From Mytilus trossulus (taxonomy: Eukaryota; Mollusca; Bivalvia; Mytilida; Mytilidae): a stretch of DNA of 64,000 nt. The notes beneath the pieces were generated by a model. The model was not told the origin of the DNA. It did not search any database and saw nothing but the letters and a program-made list of their open reading frames with translations. Of this stretch, positions 11,601 to 21,870 are shown in pieces. Numbering within the stretch: position 1 is the stretch's first letter; each line of letters opens with the position of its first letter. A program made the position numbers and the translations under genes. Location of the stretch: assembly GCF_036588685.1 (NCBI RefSeq), contig NC_086383.1:33794412-33858411 (forward strand), in the 5' to 3' direction.

Positions 11601-11813
11601 TTAGTATATTGGTAGATGAAGAAATTAAACATTTGATGAAAAAAGAGATTGAGCTCCTTTTTTTGTTCTTAAATATGAAGAATATGTATAAGATAAAGTT
11701 TAATAATGTTTACGTGCACATGCACTTGTTTTGGGGATTGTCAGCCCACCATCTATTGAAGTGGTGGACTCCGGGATTGCATTTAACTTTCTCCCATGAG
11801 TCAAGAATTTTTG

Positions 11814-12250
11814 CTATGCAAAAGCCTTTTCTTTCTCCGATTTAATCTGCCCTAGAGCTTTTGTGCATTTAAAATGACTAACTGAGGAGCTTAGCTCAAA
11901 GTCTCTATGTCCATAAAGTGCGCCATTGACAAGTCTTTCTTGCAACTTTATTTCTTTGTGAATTTTATCAATTAACTCTGGAAGTTTCTCAGGCTTCCAA
12001 TCTTGATTTAGTTTCAAGATGTGATTGATTGATTCACAATTATTGTTTTTCCATTGCAATGGAATTCTCGACTCTGTTTTTCGAGCATTGTTCACGTAAT
12101 CCCTTATAGTAGGAATAACTTTTTGAGTGAGATATGGACCTGGAAGTCTTCATATTTTCTTTCAATATCAGTAACCTTAGTGAAAGAGTCTACCTCGTAT
12201 CTGCTTCTATCAAACCGTTATCCCCAAATAAGTCTGATAAAATTTGTTTT
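11814..12250 (-). pseudogene. Decayed transposase-like coding region
   Basis: An open 93-codon stretch (11814-12095) continues in the same frame to about 12135 as LTQKVIPTIRDYV, then NNNCESINHILKLNQDWKPE, IDKIHKEIKLQERL and ALYGHRDFEL. A frameshift leads to QILSDLFGDNGLIEADT (about 12200-12250). From memory, NNN.ES.NH.LK...DWKP is the C-terminal part of a transposase-like family common in molluscs; its superfamily is uncertain. The N-terminal catalytic part is absent. Confidence 0.6.
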
Positions 12251-12344
12251 GCGTCAAATAATTCTTGTTGTCGCTTGTTGTCGCTTGTTGACGCTTTTTG
12301 TCGCTAAAATTCTTGTTGTCGCTAATTAGTTAGACCGTAAAAAG

Positions 12345-12510
12345 AATGATAACGTTGGTCTCTTTCCCTCGACTTCTACTTTCCCTCTAAAGACATTTTT
12401 TAGTAAGTTACACAACGATGTTTCCTATTTTTCCATGATTACTGAACAAACTAACGAAAATGGGAGTTTAAATATTGTGATTGAAGGAAAAGCCACATTC
12501 AGATGTGTGT
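12345..12510. other. Spacer, nothing recognised
   Basis: Flank of the Mutator-like element; no supported feature. Confidence 0.4.
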
Positions 12511-12690
12511 AAAAAGTCCAAACACAAAAATACTGAACTCCGAGGAAAATTCAAGAAGGAAAATCCAAAATCAAAAGGCAAAATCAAAAGTCCAAACACA
12601 TCAAACGAATGGATAACAACTGTCATATTCCTGACTTGGTACAGGCATTTTCTAATGTAGAAAATGGTGGATTATGTATTTATAACTCTT
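12510..12690 (+). repeat. Dispersed repeat fragment
   Basis: ctccgaggaaaattcaagaa ... aacaactgtcatattcctga ... gtagaaaatggtggatta. I recognise it from memory as an abundant mussel repeat. It can be read as the start of an 86-codon frame (12609-12869), but that frame crosses into an unrelated repeat at about 12690. Confidence 0.55.
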
Positions 12691-12870
12691 TGATATCAGA
12701 ATGCGAGATTTTATTATTGGGATCTGAGACTACTATAACACAGAGATTGGTCACTCTCTGTACTGGCCAGTCAAATCGTATTTTCACGATGTCCACGGAT
12801 GCGTGCGCATTCGGACTGATTAGACAAGAAGGACGATCAGCCATTGTTTACAAGCGTGGTGCAAAATAAT
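12690..12870 (+). repeat. Dispersed repeat ('gagactactataacaca' family), three sites
   Basis: tctgagactactataacaca at 12724 recurs at 16268 (plus) and reversed at 16940-16975, with the neighbouring gagattggtcactctc word at two of the sites. Confidence 0.7.
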
Positions 12871-13069
12871 AACATATGTGGCTTATTAAGGCGTTTTATG
12901 TATCAGTAAGTATAATAATAAGATTAAAAATGTTAATTATTGTTTGATTATGTTCACAATAGCCTTGTTTAGTGAATTTATAAGCGTAAACTTACAAATG
13001 AAACCTTGAAAATTTACCGCGTTTGACTTTTCAGTTCGTTAGACCGACTCGAGTTATTTTGTAAATAGG

Positions 13070-13640
13070 TTAAATTCAGAAGAACAGTTGGTTTTCTAGA
13101 TAGTATTAAAACTTTCTTTCATATTTTTTCTTTACACTGATGTATACTTTGTCATAATTTGATATACCAGCAAACTGCTATTTATCCCTTTTTGTGGGGA
13201 GATTTACCACATGAAGGTTTTTAAAATGGCCGATGTAAATTTTGAGTCAATTTCTGTTGTGCTAGGGTATAATTCAGTTGAATAATTTGTTTTCCCAAAT
13301 GGCATTAAAACATTCCCTAGGATTTCTTCTTTCTACTAATGTTTACTTTGTCATAATTTGATATACCAGCATACTGCTATTTACCCCTTTTTGTGTGTGT
13401 GTGGGGGGGGGGGGGGGGGGGTCCCCATGATGAAGACTCCCAAATGAAAAATGTCAATTTCTGTTGTGCTAGGGTATAATTCAGTTGAATAATTTGTTTT
13501 CCGAAATGGCATTAAAACATTCCCTTGTATTTCTTCTTTCTACTAATGTTTACTTTGTCATAATTTGATATACCAGCATACTGCTATTTACCCCTTTTTT
13601 GTGTGTGGGGGGGTCCCCATATCATGATGAAGACTCCCGA
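13070..13640 (+). repeat. Three tandem units of about 200 bp with poly-G tract
   Basis: gatataccagca anchors lie at 13161, 13360 and 13567. Units end in a G-rich run (13400-13421 is mostly G) and gatgaagactccc. The third unit runs directly into a gtaagt donor-like site near 13654. Confidence 0.88.
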
Positions 13641-13822
13641 ATGAAAAATTTGAAAAAGGTAAGTTTGTCCACATTTTAAACAAATCAATCAATTTACCAT
13701 GGCTATTAGTTTGTTTAAGTATAGTTGCAGACCCTATTTTGAGTATTCATTTATCATGTTTATAGTCTAGAAGCATAAGTAAGTTTTCAATGTTACTGAT
13801 TATAATTTTATTTATTGTAGAA

Positions 13823-14285
13823 ATGCCTCTCCGAAAGAAATCCCGTTTGGGACGACCGAAAAAGAACAGCCATCAGAAAAAAGAACCAAAGCATAAAATT
13901 GGTAATTTATTTTTCAACATGATAATGTTTAAATATTTGCTGACTTTGAATACCAATGAATAAGGTTTACTGTAATATCCATTACTTTATACATAGGTCA
14001 CTGAGTTCATTGCATGTCTAATGCTGAAGAAAAATGCTTCATTCCCTTTGTCATTTAGGTGAACCCCATCTCTAAGGTGGTTATGTCTGAAGCACTTGTG
14101 GTTCCAAAATTTAATGCCTGCTGTCTGTGGTGTTTTTTCTGACAAATTGTTATAGTAGTCTCAGATGGCATACATGTAGGAAGTAAGGTTTACAAGTAAG
14201 ACAAATAGTCTATTCAACTCTATCTTTTTTTTTTTATTTAGAATGCCAAAGAGGAAAAGATGTAGAAATTAACAAATGGAGTTAA
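13823..14285 (+). CDS. Candidate 40-residue AT-hook microprotein (two exons)
   Basis: Exon 13823-13901 starts two bases after the acceptor tttattgtag. It encodes MPLRKKSRLGRPKKNSHQKK and EPKHKI, then ends in phase 1 at a gtaattt donor. RLGRPKK fits the AT-hook core (GRP flanked by basic residues), which binds the minor groove of AT-rich DNA. Splicing to the acceptor at 14241 (poly-T, atttag) adds ECQRGKDVEINKWS and a TAA at 14283-14285. An upstream gtaagt donor near 13654 could end a non-coding exon. The short length, and the unspliced ATGCCAAAGAGG at 14243 that resembles yet another first exon, leave open that these are decayed first exons of a larger family. Confidence 0.33.
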
Positions 14286-14327
14286 AAAGAGAGTAATCCT
14301 CGACAATAAACAGCTGTTGGTACCAGT

Positions 14328-14585
14328 ATGGAGGAGACATCTGTTCCAGTTTCAATCCACACTGAAGATGGAAAGAGAATGAAAACATATGAACGCTTAA
14401 ATTTGATTGTCATGCTGTTTCTTTTTCTAGCACCAGTGAAAGGCACAGAGCAACTGATTGCACAAGAAATTGAGATATTTGCAGTGAATGAGACACACAA
14501 TAAAGATGAAGAATCTTGCCATCTCCCTTTCACTGTATGCAATTTATTACAAGTTATCATCGCTGATACATGTATATATCCTTAG
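14328..14585 (+). other. Open 85-codon frame of unknown status
   Basis: An ATG frame beginning MEETSVPVSIHTEDGKRMKT continues 85 codons with a hydrophobic middle (LIVMLFLFLAPV), just past the candidate AT-hook exon. No family is recognised and no splice support is seen. It may be 3' UTR or a decayed coding exon. Confidence 0.2.
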
Positions 14586-14589
14586 CTGT

Positions 14590-15025
14590 ACAGATACCGA
14601 AATTTGCATAACCCAGATCAGTTGCAGGGAAATTATCATAAAACTCTCAGTTATCATTGACAGTAATATTATGACTAAATGTTTGATAATAAAAGTATTA
14701 TTTATACCTGGAATTGTTTTTGTTCTCTCTCATTTTGGTTTAGTTATTGAAAAAGGATGGAATAATGTGTAGTGATATTCTAGATATATTGTATACATTA
14801 ATACATGTACAAGTTCTGATTCTCAGTCTGACTGGTCCTTTTCATTTCAGAATACTGGGATGTATGTAGGTGTCTTTTTACAGATGTAATTTGGTTTATT
14901 CAAACGCCACACCACATTTATTGGTTTATAGGTTTTATTGATATGATTACTGTGGGGAAAAAACAACAAACAAGATCATAAAATTGTACGGCTTGTGATT
15001 ATGGTTAAATCTATTATCATGCCTT
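14590..15025. other. No gene recognised
   Basis: AT-rich. A 94-codon frame (14488-14772) overlaps the previous one without support. Confidence 0.4.
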
Positions 15026-15300
15026 TATTATGTATGTGCTTTCCCAAAGTAAGGAGCCTGTAATTCACTGGTGTATTGCTGTATACATCATATTTGGATT
15101 TTTTTCTCATTATTTTGTTCATAAATAAGACAGTGAGTTTTCTTGTTTGATTTGTTAAACCTTTTTCTTAAATAGACCTTGTATAGTTGACAGTGCAATA
15201 TGAATTTTACGCATTGCTTAGAGCCTTTTGGTCACCTTACAATGTTGATGTCTGTATCATTTGGTTTCTTGTGGAGAGTTGGACATTATATTGCATATAC
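15025..15300 (+). repeat. SINE-like module, head plus diverged tail A
   Basis: Contains atgtatgtgctttcccaaag, aaggagcctgtaattcac and tcatttggtttcttgtggag words of the family. Confidence 0.55.
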
Positions 15301-15348
15301 TGTTCAGAAAAAAATGAATGTCATACACTCGCAAATCAATATGTAAAA

Positions 15349-15480
15349 AAAATGAAATATTTGCCACTGGACGTTTAGCAACCATCAATTAAATCAATCT
15401 GATCAACAACAACAAAAATGAAATATTTGCCACTGGACGTTAAGCAAGCATCAATTAAATCAGCCTGATCAACAACAAAG
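15349..15480 (-). repeat. Direct duplication of about 65 bp
   Basis: aaatgaaatatttgccactg ... tgatcaacaacaa is present twice (15350-15410, 15415-15475) with few differences. Confidence 0.85.
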
Positions 15481-16860
15481 GAAGACACCTTTTCGTGCAG
15501 TTTGTATAAAGTAAAAAAGGGTTTTAACTAACAAGTCAAAATGATGTTTCACTATTCACACAGGTCCATGTCTGTTTCAAAATTAAAAGGAGATTTTTTT
15601 AGTCTAAAAGTAAAAAAAGAAGGGAAACATGTACATTACGCTTACAATATGGTTAATCCCTTTATATTCGAGGTCAAAAGTGAGACTTGTATTGCAATTT
15701 TCTATTAAATGATCATTAAGTGTAAGTCCTAACTAAATACACAATCCGTGAAAAGGAGAAACCATAAATTTACCGACAATCATAAATACAACTGAATGCA
15801 AGCTCATAGTATTTCGAAAAACACAATTAGAAAACAGTTTACAGACAATCATAAAAAATCAAGCCAAATTAATAATGAACCCAGAAAGTAATCATTTTTT
15901 AATGATCTATACAAATTATAAATATTATAAGACAAAGTCGATCATGATAAACGATATTTGTCAAACAATATTTATTATTTAATTCTATAATTTGTAAATA
16001 ATATTTTCGGAAGTAGTGTGAAAACCTGTGGTGTAACTACTTCGTGTGTTCCAGGTGTCAAATAAAACTCATTTTAACAGGTTGTGATTTACCTGACCAT
16101 CGGATAATTCAAGCCGAATATACATGTCACACTGTGACATTATGTCTCCGAGACAGGTGTATATTTAATAGAAACCCATTATGAAACAATCAAATAATTA
16201 ACTCCGATACATGACATACAATTTATTACGTATTGATTATTTAATATCGCATTTTTAATACAATATCAAATCTGAGACTACTATAACACTATATGGCCGA
16301 AATCTTCAGTCGTAATTAACCTTTATTTGGAGAAAAAAAAAAACAGAAGCCTTTTTTCATTTTATTTCAATCATTCATGAAAATTTTAAAAAAATATTAA
16401 ATAGTATCGATAATGAGACTTATATATCTGAATTCCATTTTTAGTTAGCACGTGTATACGTGTATCAAAACTATATCCCAGCCAATTCACAAATGCACCT
16501 GTTTTTACAGGTAGGTAAAACAGGTAAAACATTTGTATATTTGATCGGGGGATTGTTTATATGATTCCTTGATTGGATAAAATAAACGGGACCTGTTTCA
16601 ACAACTTCGTTTGTCGGATTTATGAGAATTAACAATCCATTCTCAATCATAGTCGCATAGCTTATTTTAAAAACTTTTAAAACATGTTTATTATGAAAAA
16701 CTATCAAAATACATTTATTATTATAAACTATTATAATATAATAATTATTAAAGTAGGATAATCATAATTAAATCATATAATAATAGGAATAATAATGACA
16801 GCATTGAAAATAATATTTGCTTTGTATTATTCATTTTTAATTGAACAATTACATGTCGTC
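15480..16860. other. No gene recognised
   Basis: AT-rich; contains one copy of the gagactactataacac word at 16268. A 78-codon minus frame (16471-16707) has no domain or splice support. Confidence 0.45.
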
Positions 16861-16985
16861 TGCTAACGGTAAAATACGAAACTACGTTAAATTAACGCAG
16901 CTAGCTTTTTTGAGTGTAGCCGGTTTAATAGGGAAATCGAGAGTGACCATTCTCTGTGTTATAGTAGTCTCAGTTGGGATAGAGA
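16861..16985 (-). repeat. Dispersed repeat ('gagactactataacaca' family), minus copy
   Basis: Reversed copy with gagagtgaccattctctgtg and an extended tail ending ctgctaacggtaaaatacg. Confidence 0.65.
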
Positions 16986-17047
16986 TAGTCATACCACTAT
17001 AATAAAATTTATTTAAACAACATTTACTTTTCATTCTATATTCTCTA

Positions 17048-17660
17048 ACGTAAGGGTACCCAAATTGCACCTATTTAGCAAAAATAGCAACGGAAATCTT
17101 ACAAGATTTCCTACAGACTAAACAATTTGTATTTTTATTATTTGATACTATGCACATCTTTAAAAGTAGGTAAAACTATTTAAATATGCACAGAACGTTC
17201 ACATTATTTATCAACAAATGAAGTGTTTACTGAAAAAGCAAAATGTACTGAAACGTCGCCATGCGACGTCATCAAAACGTCATCTTTTTAAAAGGAGCAA
17301 ATACAATATGTTACAAGTATCAATTCTTAAAAAATAATAATAGAAAGCATGGACTAATATCCAAATGTTCAAAATATTTAAAGAAATTAATCAAATGCTC
17401 TGTTATTAGACTTTTGACAATGCAAATTTAAGCATGGATGCAATTTGGGTACTCCTCACTTCAGAATAATTGATGGTTTGGAGGTCAGTTTAGACCAATT
17501 TTTCTATGAATCCATATGGATTAAAAATCAAATTGGTGTACCTATATAATAAAGAAGGATAGGGCTACAAAATAAACACATTAAGGACATTTATTTCTTG
17601 ATGATAAAAAAAGTAGGTGAAAAAACTGTCAAAATAGGTGCAATTTGGGTACCGTCACGT
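17048..17660. mobile_element. 613-bp inverted-repeat element with TA target duplication
   Basis: Ends ACGTAAGGGTACCCAAATTG and its reverse with CACCTATTT beyond (about 29 bp, 2 mismatches), flanked by TA on both sides. No coding content. tgcaatttgggtactc occurs again inside (17440). Consistent with a Tc1/mariner-type MITE. Confidence 0.82.
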
Positions 17661-17664
17661 TATG

Positions 17665-17960
17665 TCATCAGGAAAGGTTGCCTTTTTTCATGACGTCTCA
17701 ATAGAAAATTTCAGAAGAAATTAAGAAAACTCAACGTCATAAATAAATCTAAACCAATCATTTGGCGAGATATATTTCTCACACCATTCAAGAAATGTGA
17801 AAATGCAATGTACATGTAGCACAATATTTGAGAAAATATCTTGCATGTGAAATTCCAGATACTTTCATGAGTTGTCTACTCTTTATAACTTAAATTTTCT
17901 CATCTGAACTGGGAACAGAATATCAAATGCGGAATGAATCTTGCAGGTTTTCAGTTTAAA
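17665..17960. other. No feature recognised
   Basis: AT-rich spacer before the candidate 5' UTR exon. Confidence 0.4.
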
Positions 17961-18092
17961 ATTGATGAAATCCTGAACTGCACGAGACTTCGCAAGATTT
18001 ATGGAGTTTGGAAGGATCTGACTGAAAACATTACAAGGCTGCTTATAAATTAACCGCACAACTCAACATGTTCAACAAATTACAATGAATTG
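17960..18092 (+). other. Candidate 5' UTR exon of the 383-residue protein gene
   Basis: A consensus donor (TTG|gtaagt) at 18093 pairs with the acceptor ending at 19143. The left limit is a guess. Splicing here would place only a two-codon upstream reading frame before the main ATG. Confidence 0.3.
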
Positions 18093-18249
18093 GTAAGTTT
18101 TGTTGAAAATACGTATACTTAACTTTTAAAAGTAGATATATTTTGTCAAATAAAATACCAATTTATTTGATGTAATTTTTTTTATCATGGGCATGATGGG
18201 TTGTGAAGTTCTCAAACACTGGAAATGCCATCAACACCATTTTTTGCGA

Positions 18250-18580
18250 GACTTAGCGATCCTATATTCCGTCTGCTGTGATGGCGTCCTCTAATATTCA
18301 CTCTGTCATGTCTGTGGTAAGATTAAAGTTTTTGAAATAATAACTTTCTTAAACTATCCTGGATTTCTACCAAATTTGGACAGAAGCTTGTTTATGATCA
18401 TAAGACCGTATCCAGAAATAAATTTTGTAAAAAATAATCCTGTTTATCCATATTTTACTTATACTTGGATTTTCTTCTGACAGTTAACTTTACTTTCACT
18501 CTTTGGTGAAAGTTTTTTAGAATTTTTATAACTTTCTTAAAAGCTATATCCTGGGTTTCTACCAAAGCCTGGATTCTATA
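18250..18580 (-). repeat. Reversed fragment of the 'AAGCTTCTGTCCAA' array family
   Basis: ttggacagaagcttgtttat, the tcactctgtc-like word and tggatttctaccaa match, reversed, the units at 51960-52660. Two partial units. Confidence 0.75.
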
Positions 18581-19146
18581 TATATATACTTAATTCATCA
18601 ATACATGACGTAGTTTCATCTTAATCTACTTGACACAAGTAACAGTTAATAATCATAATGAATGCAGGACAGATAGTCAGAGGACAATAAGTCACAATTC
18701 AGTTTTGAGATTATTTTTTTCTTTCAACAAAAACAAATTTGTATTTTTCTATATCTAGTATACATAAAGCAACTTTGTTATTAAAATTTATTCAATCAAT
18801 ATCAATTATGATCAAAGCATTGTTACGAAAACAAAATGTCAAAATGGTTTGATTCTTAAATGGCTTCTAGTGCAAATTTATAGAAATATATCCTTTGCTA
18901 TTTTTGACTGAAATTTGATAGATGAACATTTTTCTAAACTTAATGTATGTTATAAAAAGAAAAAAATCCTGAAATTTTTTTCCTGTGACTTTTGTATTAT
19001 CAAGTTCGTGACTTTTTGTCCTGTGACCTGTCCGTTTGCCTAATGCGAGTGAGGCATTTGTGTACTGTAAAGGAACAATATTTTTGATATTCTTCATAGA
19101 TGTGTTGCTTATTGATTTAATTACATGTAAGTACTTTTTGCAGAAA

Positions 19147-19318
19147 ATGCCTAAAACATCAAATAGACGTAGAATTGGCTACAGGGATAAATGTAGAGCA
19201 AGGAAGAGAGTTAGAAAACCCAAAGTTTTGGATGCCCATACCATTGAAGAGCATGAGCATATAGTTATTGATTCAGATGCTGATTCCATTGAAGAGCATG
19301 ATCTTAGAGTTATTTATG
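19147..19318 (+). CDS. First coding exon of the 383-residue protein gene
   Basis: Starts three bases after a tttttgcag acceptor (AAA-ATG) and ends at ATG|gtaagt. It encodes 57 codons plus one base: the basic, probably nuclear-targeting N-terminus and the acidic IEEH repeats. Confidence 0.72.
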
Positions 19319-21179
19319 GTAAGTTGTATAAATGACCAAAAACTTGGAGGAAAGGGCCGGAACACAGCTGACTATAGATAAATGCATTGTACTTTATAAA
19401 AAGATCATGTTTATTCAACGGTTTCACCATTGCTACATTTTGTATATTTACGACATTCCAATCATGGTTCAGTGATTTTACATATTGATATAATCAACAA
19501 AATTTTTCCAAGACAGCTACCTAAATGGAAAAAAATATTTTCTGTTTAAAATAAACATGATAAAAATGTATATAAATTGAAAAGGACTTTTAAACCTATG
19601 AATGCGCTGGATAAAAACTGCAATTTTAATACATGTGCATGCAAATTAAATTTCTTGGTTAGTGGGGTCTACAGTACAAAAAAAAAGAGTATATTTTAAA
19701 AATGCATTTGAATTTATATATAATTTGTCGAAATAACAGTCCAACAATGTAACATGTTCTTCCCTAGCTGGGATTCAAACTCAAGCTACAGAGAGATTGT
19801 GGCACCAAACCGTTGTGAACTACACTCTGCATGCTAGACCGCTTGACCATGCACCTAGGTTCAAGTATAGTTTTAAAAGACTGAAAAAATAATTTGAGAA
19901 CTGGTCATATGTCATGAGTATTGGGTGAGTTGAGAATGGGTTTAGACTGGTTTAGTAATATTTCAGACTATTTTTACAGAAATAATGAGGGTAAAGTACA
20001 AGTCAATTGCATCATGTTTGGACATTTATACACAATACTTATAACCACAAACTACAGATCAAGGTTGAATTTTGGTAGAATCACGTTCAACTTTCTTGAG
20101 TTACGTCCCTTTATAATGTTGTTTGCAAACAGGGGCATCAGCTGTGCCTGATGGACACATTCTCAATTTATATATTATCAATTCAGTTTTTTATTGCAGC
20201 TACTTCTACAGATACAAGATTTTGGCCTGTACCAGAATTGATAGAATTAGGTGATATAAGCAACGTTCAGTCACCAGCTTACCGAAATGAGAATGACGAG
20301 ACCAATGAAAATATTGAACATTATGTTGTGTTAGACAAAGTCTATCAATACGATCCAAATAAAAGTCTAGATGAATTTGTAACAACCAAGAAGGAAGAGC
20401 ATTATTCCACACTTAAAAGAAGTTGTCAGAAGCTTGTTGAAGACACGATATATGCACAGCTTGAATTTATGCGCTCTGCTAAAATTATAAGATTTGTATC
20501 TGTGTATGATAGTGACAATCCAGGAGTAAAGTTGATTTGTACGATAAAGAAGAATTACTGTGCAGAAGTGTTCGTTCACGGCAAGAAATTAAGTGATCAA
20601 CACGACCTTTGGCGCACAGTACCAGGAAAGTTCTTTACAATTCAGCGAGTTGAACGTCTTTTGAAAGTTCTGCTTCATTATGATGTATGCATTGGTAATC
20701 CTGATGAAGAGTTACAGAAACTATGTTCGGGAAAAATGGGGTATGTTGAAACAGGTTATGGAGCTTATCGGGGCGACTGTATTTTTCAAACAGGTAATGG
20801 AGCTTATCGTGGCGACTGTATTTATCAAAGTACAATCCGAACCATATCATGCATGTTATTGACCGACAGGTGGAAACCAAGATGTAAAAATTGTATTATC
20901 TATCGTAAAACTATAAAAAAGCAAGAATCCAGAGAAAAACAGAAATCACCTGCATCAAGTAAAAACTGGTTAACATCCAGAAAAGGAAATAGTCGATTAA
21001 CTGATTGCGAGAAATTTGAAAAAATTAAACAGTTAAAGAACTACAGTAGTCATTTAGAAAGTCAGGTGGCAGCACTGAAAAAGAAAGTTAAGAAGTCTGA
21101 CGGTATATTGATTAGTGAAAATAACAGTACTAAAGATATGGTAAATTTGATGACATCATGTGAAAATATTGTTGATTAA
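19147..21179 (+). CDS. Two-exon gene for a 383-residue basic/coiled-coil protein, function unknown
   Basis: Exons 19147-19318 and 20200-21179 join in frame (a split GCT codon) across an intron with gtaagt and attgcag borders. I cannot name the gene. Residues 7-26 are strongly basic (NRRRIGYRDK...RKRVRKPK), followed by twin [TS]IEEH acidic repeats. The middle carries VHGKKL near residue 183. A cysteine cluster follows (C275, C286, C289 in RTISCMLL and RCKNCIIYRKT), then a lysine-rich region and a predicted coiled coil (about 324-357). From memory, the 'RC..C..YR' plus coiled-coil layout recurs in lineage-expanded invertebrate proteins often found beside transposons; that link is inference. Residues 242-267 are a fresh tandem duplication of 13 residues. 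ATG 19147 follows an acceptor and has A at -3. An AATAAA lies 70 bases past the stop. No stop or frameshift was found, so the gene may be functional. Confidence 0.72.
19765..19868 (-). repeat. tRNA-like sequence (SINE head or tRNA pseudogene)
   Basis: On the minus strand, TGGTCAAGCGGTCTAGCATG resembles an RNA polymerase III A box of a class II tRNA. GAGTTTGAATCCCAGC, about 60 bases on, resembles a B box. CCTAG and CTAGG at the two ends could pair as a weak acceptor stem. The arms are too poor for a working tRNA. Confidence 0.5.
20200..21179 (+). CDS. Second coding exon of the 383-residue protein gene
   Basis: Begins after tttttattgcag; CT completes the split codon. It carries the VHGKKL region, the 13-residue tandem duplication, the Cys cluster, the coiled coil and the TAA stop. 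The frame stays open 48 bases upstream of the acceptor, but the splice join explains the start better. Confidence 0.75.
20751..20828 (+). repeat. 39-bp in-frame tandem duplication inside a coding exon
   Basis: Copies 20751-20789 and 20790-20828 differ at three positions (tat/aat, cgg/cgt, ttt/tat). They encode TGYGAYRGDCIFQ and TGNGAYRGDCIYQ. Confidence 0.92.
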
Positions 21180-21248
21180 TAATTTACATATAAAAACTGC
21201 TGATATATATGTTCCTGATCTGTTGTAATATATGTTTGTTATTTGTTA

Positions 21249-21254
21249 AATAAA
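21249..21254 (+). promoter_or_regulatory. Polyadenylation signal AATAAA
   Basis: Lies 70 bases past the stop of the 383-residue protein gene and is followed by AT-rich sequence. Its position is typical for a short 3' UTR. Confidence 0.55.
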
Positions 21255-21259
21255 TCATA

Positions 21260-21870
21260 AATATTAGTGATACTTGAAAGTTATGTATAAATATAGATTC
21301 TAATTACATTGACATGAGTGGATTATCGGATTTATCCAATCGAGATACATGTTGAATTATCAATTTTAAAGTCTGTTTAAGATATGTTATGATAGAGCTG
21401 ATTTTCTATTAATGAAGCAATTTTCAACATCTAGTTTTTTGCTCAAGTTATTCTGTCACAATTATATATTAGACCCCTACTGACATAGTCGAAGAGGAAT
21501 AAAGGTTTGGACTACCTTTATCTGTTTGTCTGTCCATGCATACGTCAGTCTGACAAATCAGTTTTCCACACTTTTTTCTTCGTTCTTAAAGATATTGATT
21601 TGATATTTTGTATATATATATAGTTTTATCATGACAATTCACAGATCAAGAATGAATTTTGTTTAGGTCTGATGATTTAGACCAGAATTAGGGTCCATAT
21701 ATAATGTTAGAGTAATATGTTAAAACTTATTTCTGTACAAAGGGAGATAACTCGTTTATAAAAAAACCACAATAGACATTCTTCTGTAAATTGTTTGAAG
21801 AATTTTGTTTCAGGTTTGTTTGTAATGTTGTATAAGCTACTTTTCTGAATACTATGATTATGTAATGCTG
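21260..21870. repeat. 3' flank with fragment of the 6540-7290 family
   Basis: 21580-21690 shares cttaaagatattgat and agttttatcatgacaa with 7170-7235. The remainder is unassigned. Confidence 0.45.

Larger units (their letters stand above)
11212..12340. mobile_element. Mutator-like element with CGACAACAAG sub-terminal repeats
   Basis: Ends share GGTCTnACTAATTAGC in inverted orientation, followed by arrays of gcgacaacaag or gcgtcaacaag (11230-11330 and, reversed, 12258-12325). Flanks aaaagaa on each side could be a 7-9 bp target duplication. The interior holds a decayed transposase-like frame (11814-12250, minus). Confidence 0.75.

Noticed and set aside
11399-11845. 148-codon plus-strand open frame
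   Set aside because: It runs through the G/C-rich interior of a small inverted-end repeat and opposes the decayed transposase-like frame; no recognisable protein.
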